A stretch of 11,276 bases of DNA, taken from NCBI GenBank assembly GCA_944326495.1, contig CALVEE010000140.1, positions 1 to 11,276 on the forward strand, written 5' to 3'. Positions 11,197 through 11,276 of the stretch are shown here, one piece after another (the stretch's first letter is position 1; each line of letters begins with the position of its first letter). The position numbers were made by a program, and so were the translations under genes. The notes below the pieces were generated by a model, which was not told the DNA's origin, ran no database searches, and saw only the letters and a list, made by a program, of their open reading frames with translations. Source of the stretch: Candidatus Gastranaerophilales bacterium (lineage in GTDB: Bacteria > Cyanobacteriota > Vampirovibrionia > Gastranaerophilales > Gastranaerophilaceae).

Positions 11197-11276
11197 TTAT
11201 TTAACTGAACTATATGATTCCATTATAATATTTTCTAAAGAATTAATCAAGTCACTTTCAGGAACCCTTGCAATAA
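11197..11276 (-). CDS. Possible C-terminal end of an upstream gene (runs off the right edge)
   Basis: One minus-strand frame is open from the window edge for 25 codons to a TAA at 11199-11197, two bases before the ATG of the small exported protein. The reading begins IARVPESDLINSLENIIMES and looks protein-like: an amphipathic helix pattern, ordinary codons and a Lys end. The tight spacing fits operon neighbours in this genome. It is too short to identify, and an open frame of this length can arise by chance in AT-rich DNA. The promoter at 11222-11250 would lie inside its 3' end. Confidence 0.42.
   Translation of the reverse strand, partial: IARVPESDLINSLENIIMESYSSVK
11222..11250 (-). promoter_or_regulatory. 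Sigma70-type promoter of the small exported protein gene
   Basis: On the minus strand TTGATT (11250-11245, 4 of 6 matches) is followed after exactly 17 bases by a perfect TATAAT (11227-11222). Transcription would start near 11215, giving a leader of about 20-30 bases. It overlaps the possible end of an upstream gene. Confidence 0.65.

Noticed and set aside
1..11276. CRISPR array, tRNA or rRNA genes, phage or toxin-antitoxin module
   Set aside because: I looked on both strands for regularly spaced repeats, cloverleaf-type sequences and typical small paired genes in the gaps and saw none.

Overview
The window comes from a low-GC bacterial genome with compact, overlapping genes. Two traits hint at a cyanobacterial relative, most likely a non-photosynthetic gut or environmental lineage (Melainabacteria/Gastranaerophilales type). 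The EF-P fragment carries the EFLHVKPGKGAAFVRTKLKN-like core and GNVVEKTFRAGE stretch that I associate with cyanobacterial EF-P, and RecN has a THQ motif where most RecN proteins have THLPQ. This placement is inference from remembered family features, not from a search.

Layout. The left edge (1-406, minus) is the N-terminal part of efp. A divergent promoter region follows, then an unrecognised 59-residue basic protein gene (603-782, plus). A REP-type GTAG-hairpin lies between that gene and the convergent recN. From 3650 down to 847 (minus) a TPR protein with a 70-residue acidic tail and recN form a two-gene operon. The 338-bp gap 3651-3988 holds two divergent promoters and a MITE/BIME-like inverted repeat of about 160 bp. 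From 3989 (plus) comes an 879-residue single-pass envelope protein whose layout resembles FimV: exported N-domain, one membrane helix, long acidic cytoplasmic part, small C-terminal domain. A glycosyltransferase-like gene follows (6682-7404). It meets the next gene, on the minus strand, stop codon against stop codon.

The right half is a tightly overlapped minus-strand operon, aroC-aroK-aroB-P-loop ATPase (10813 down to 7405). It supplies three steps of the shikimate/chorismate pathway plus a ParA/CobQ-like ATPase of unknown role. Upstream of aroC are an intrinsic terminator and a small exported protein gene with its own promoter. The extreme right edge may hold the last 25 codons of another minus-strand gene.

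The most interesting signal is a recurring promoter/start arrangement. Three transcription-unit-leading genes (TPR gene, FimV-like gene, aroC) have no Shine-Dalgarno sequence. Each has a near-consensus -10 box ending exactly six bases before the ATG, twice as an extended TGn -10, so transcription should begin at the A of the start codon. Most other genes, by contrast, have SD-like sequences. This suggests leaderless mRNAs at operon heads.
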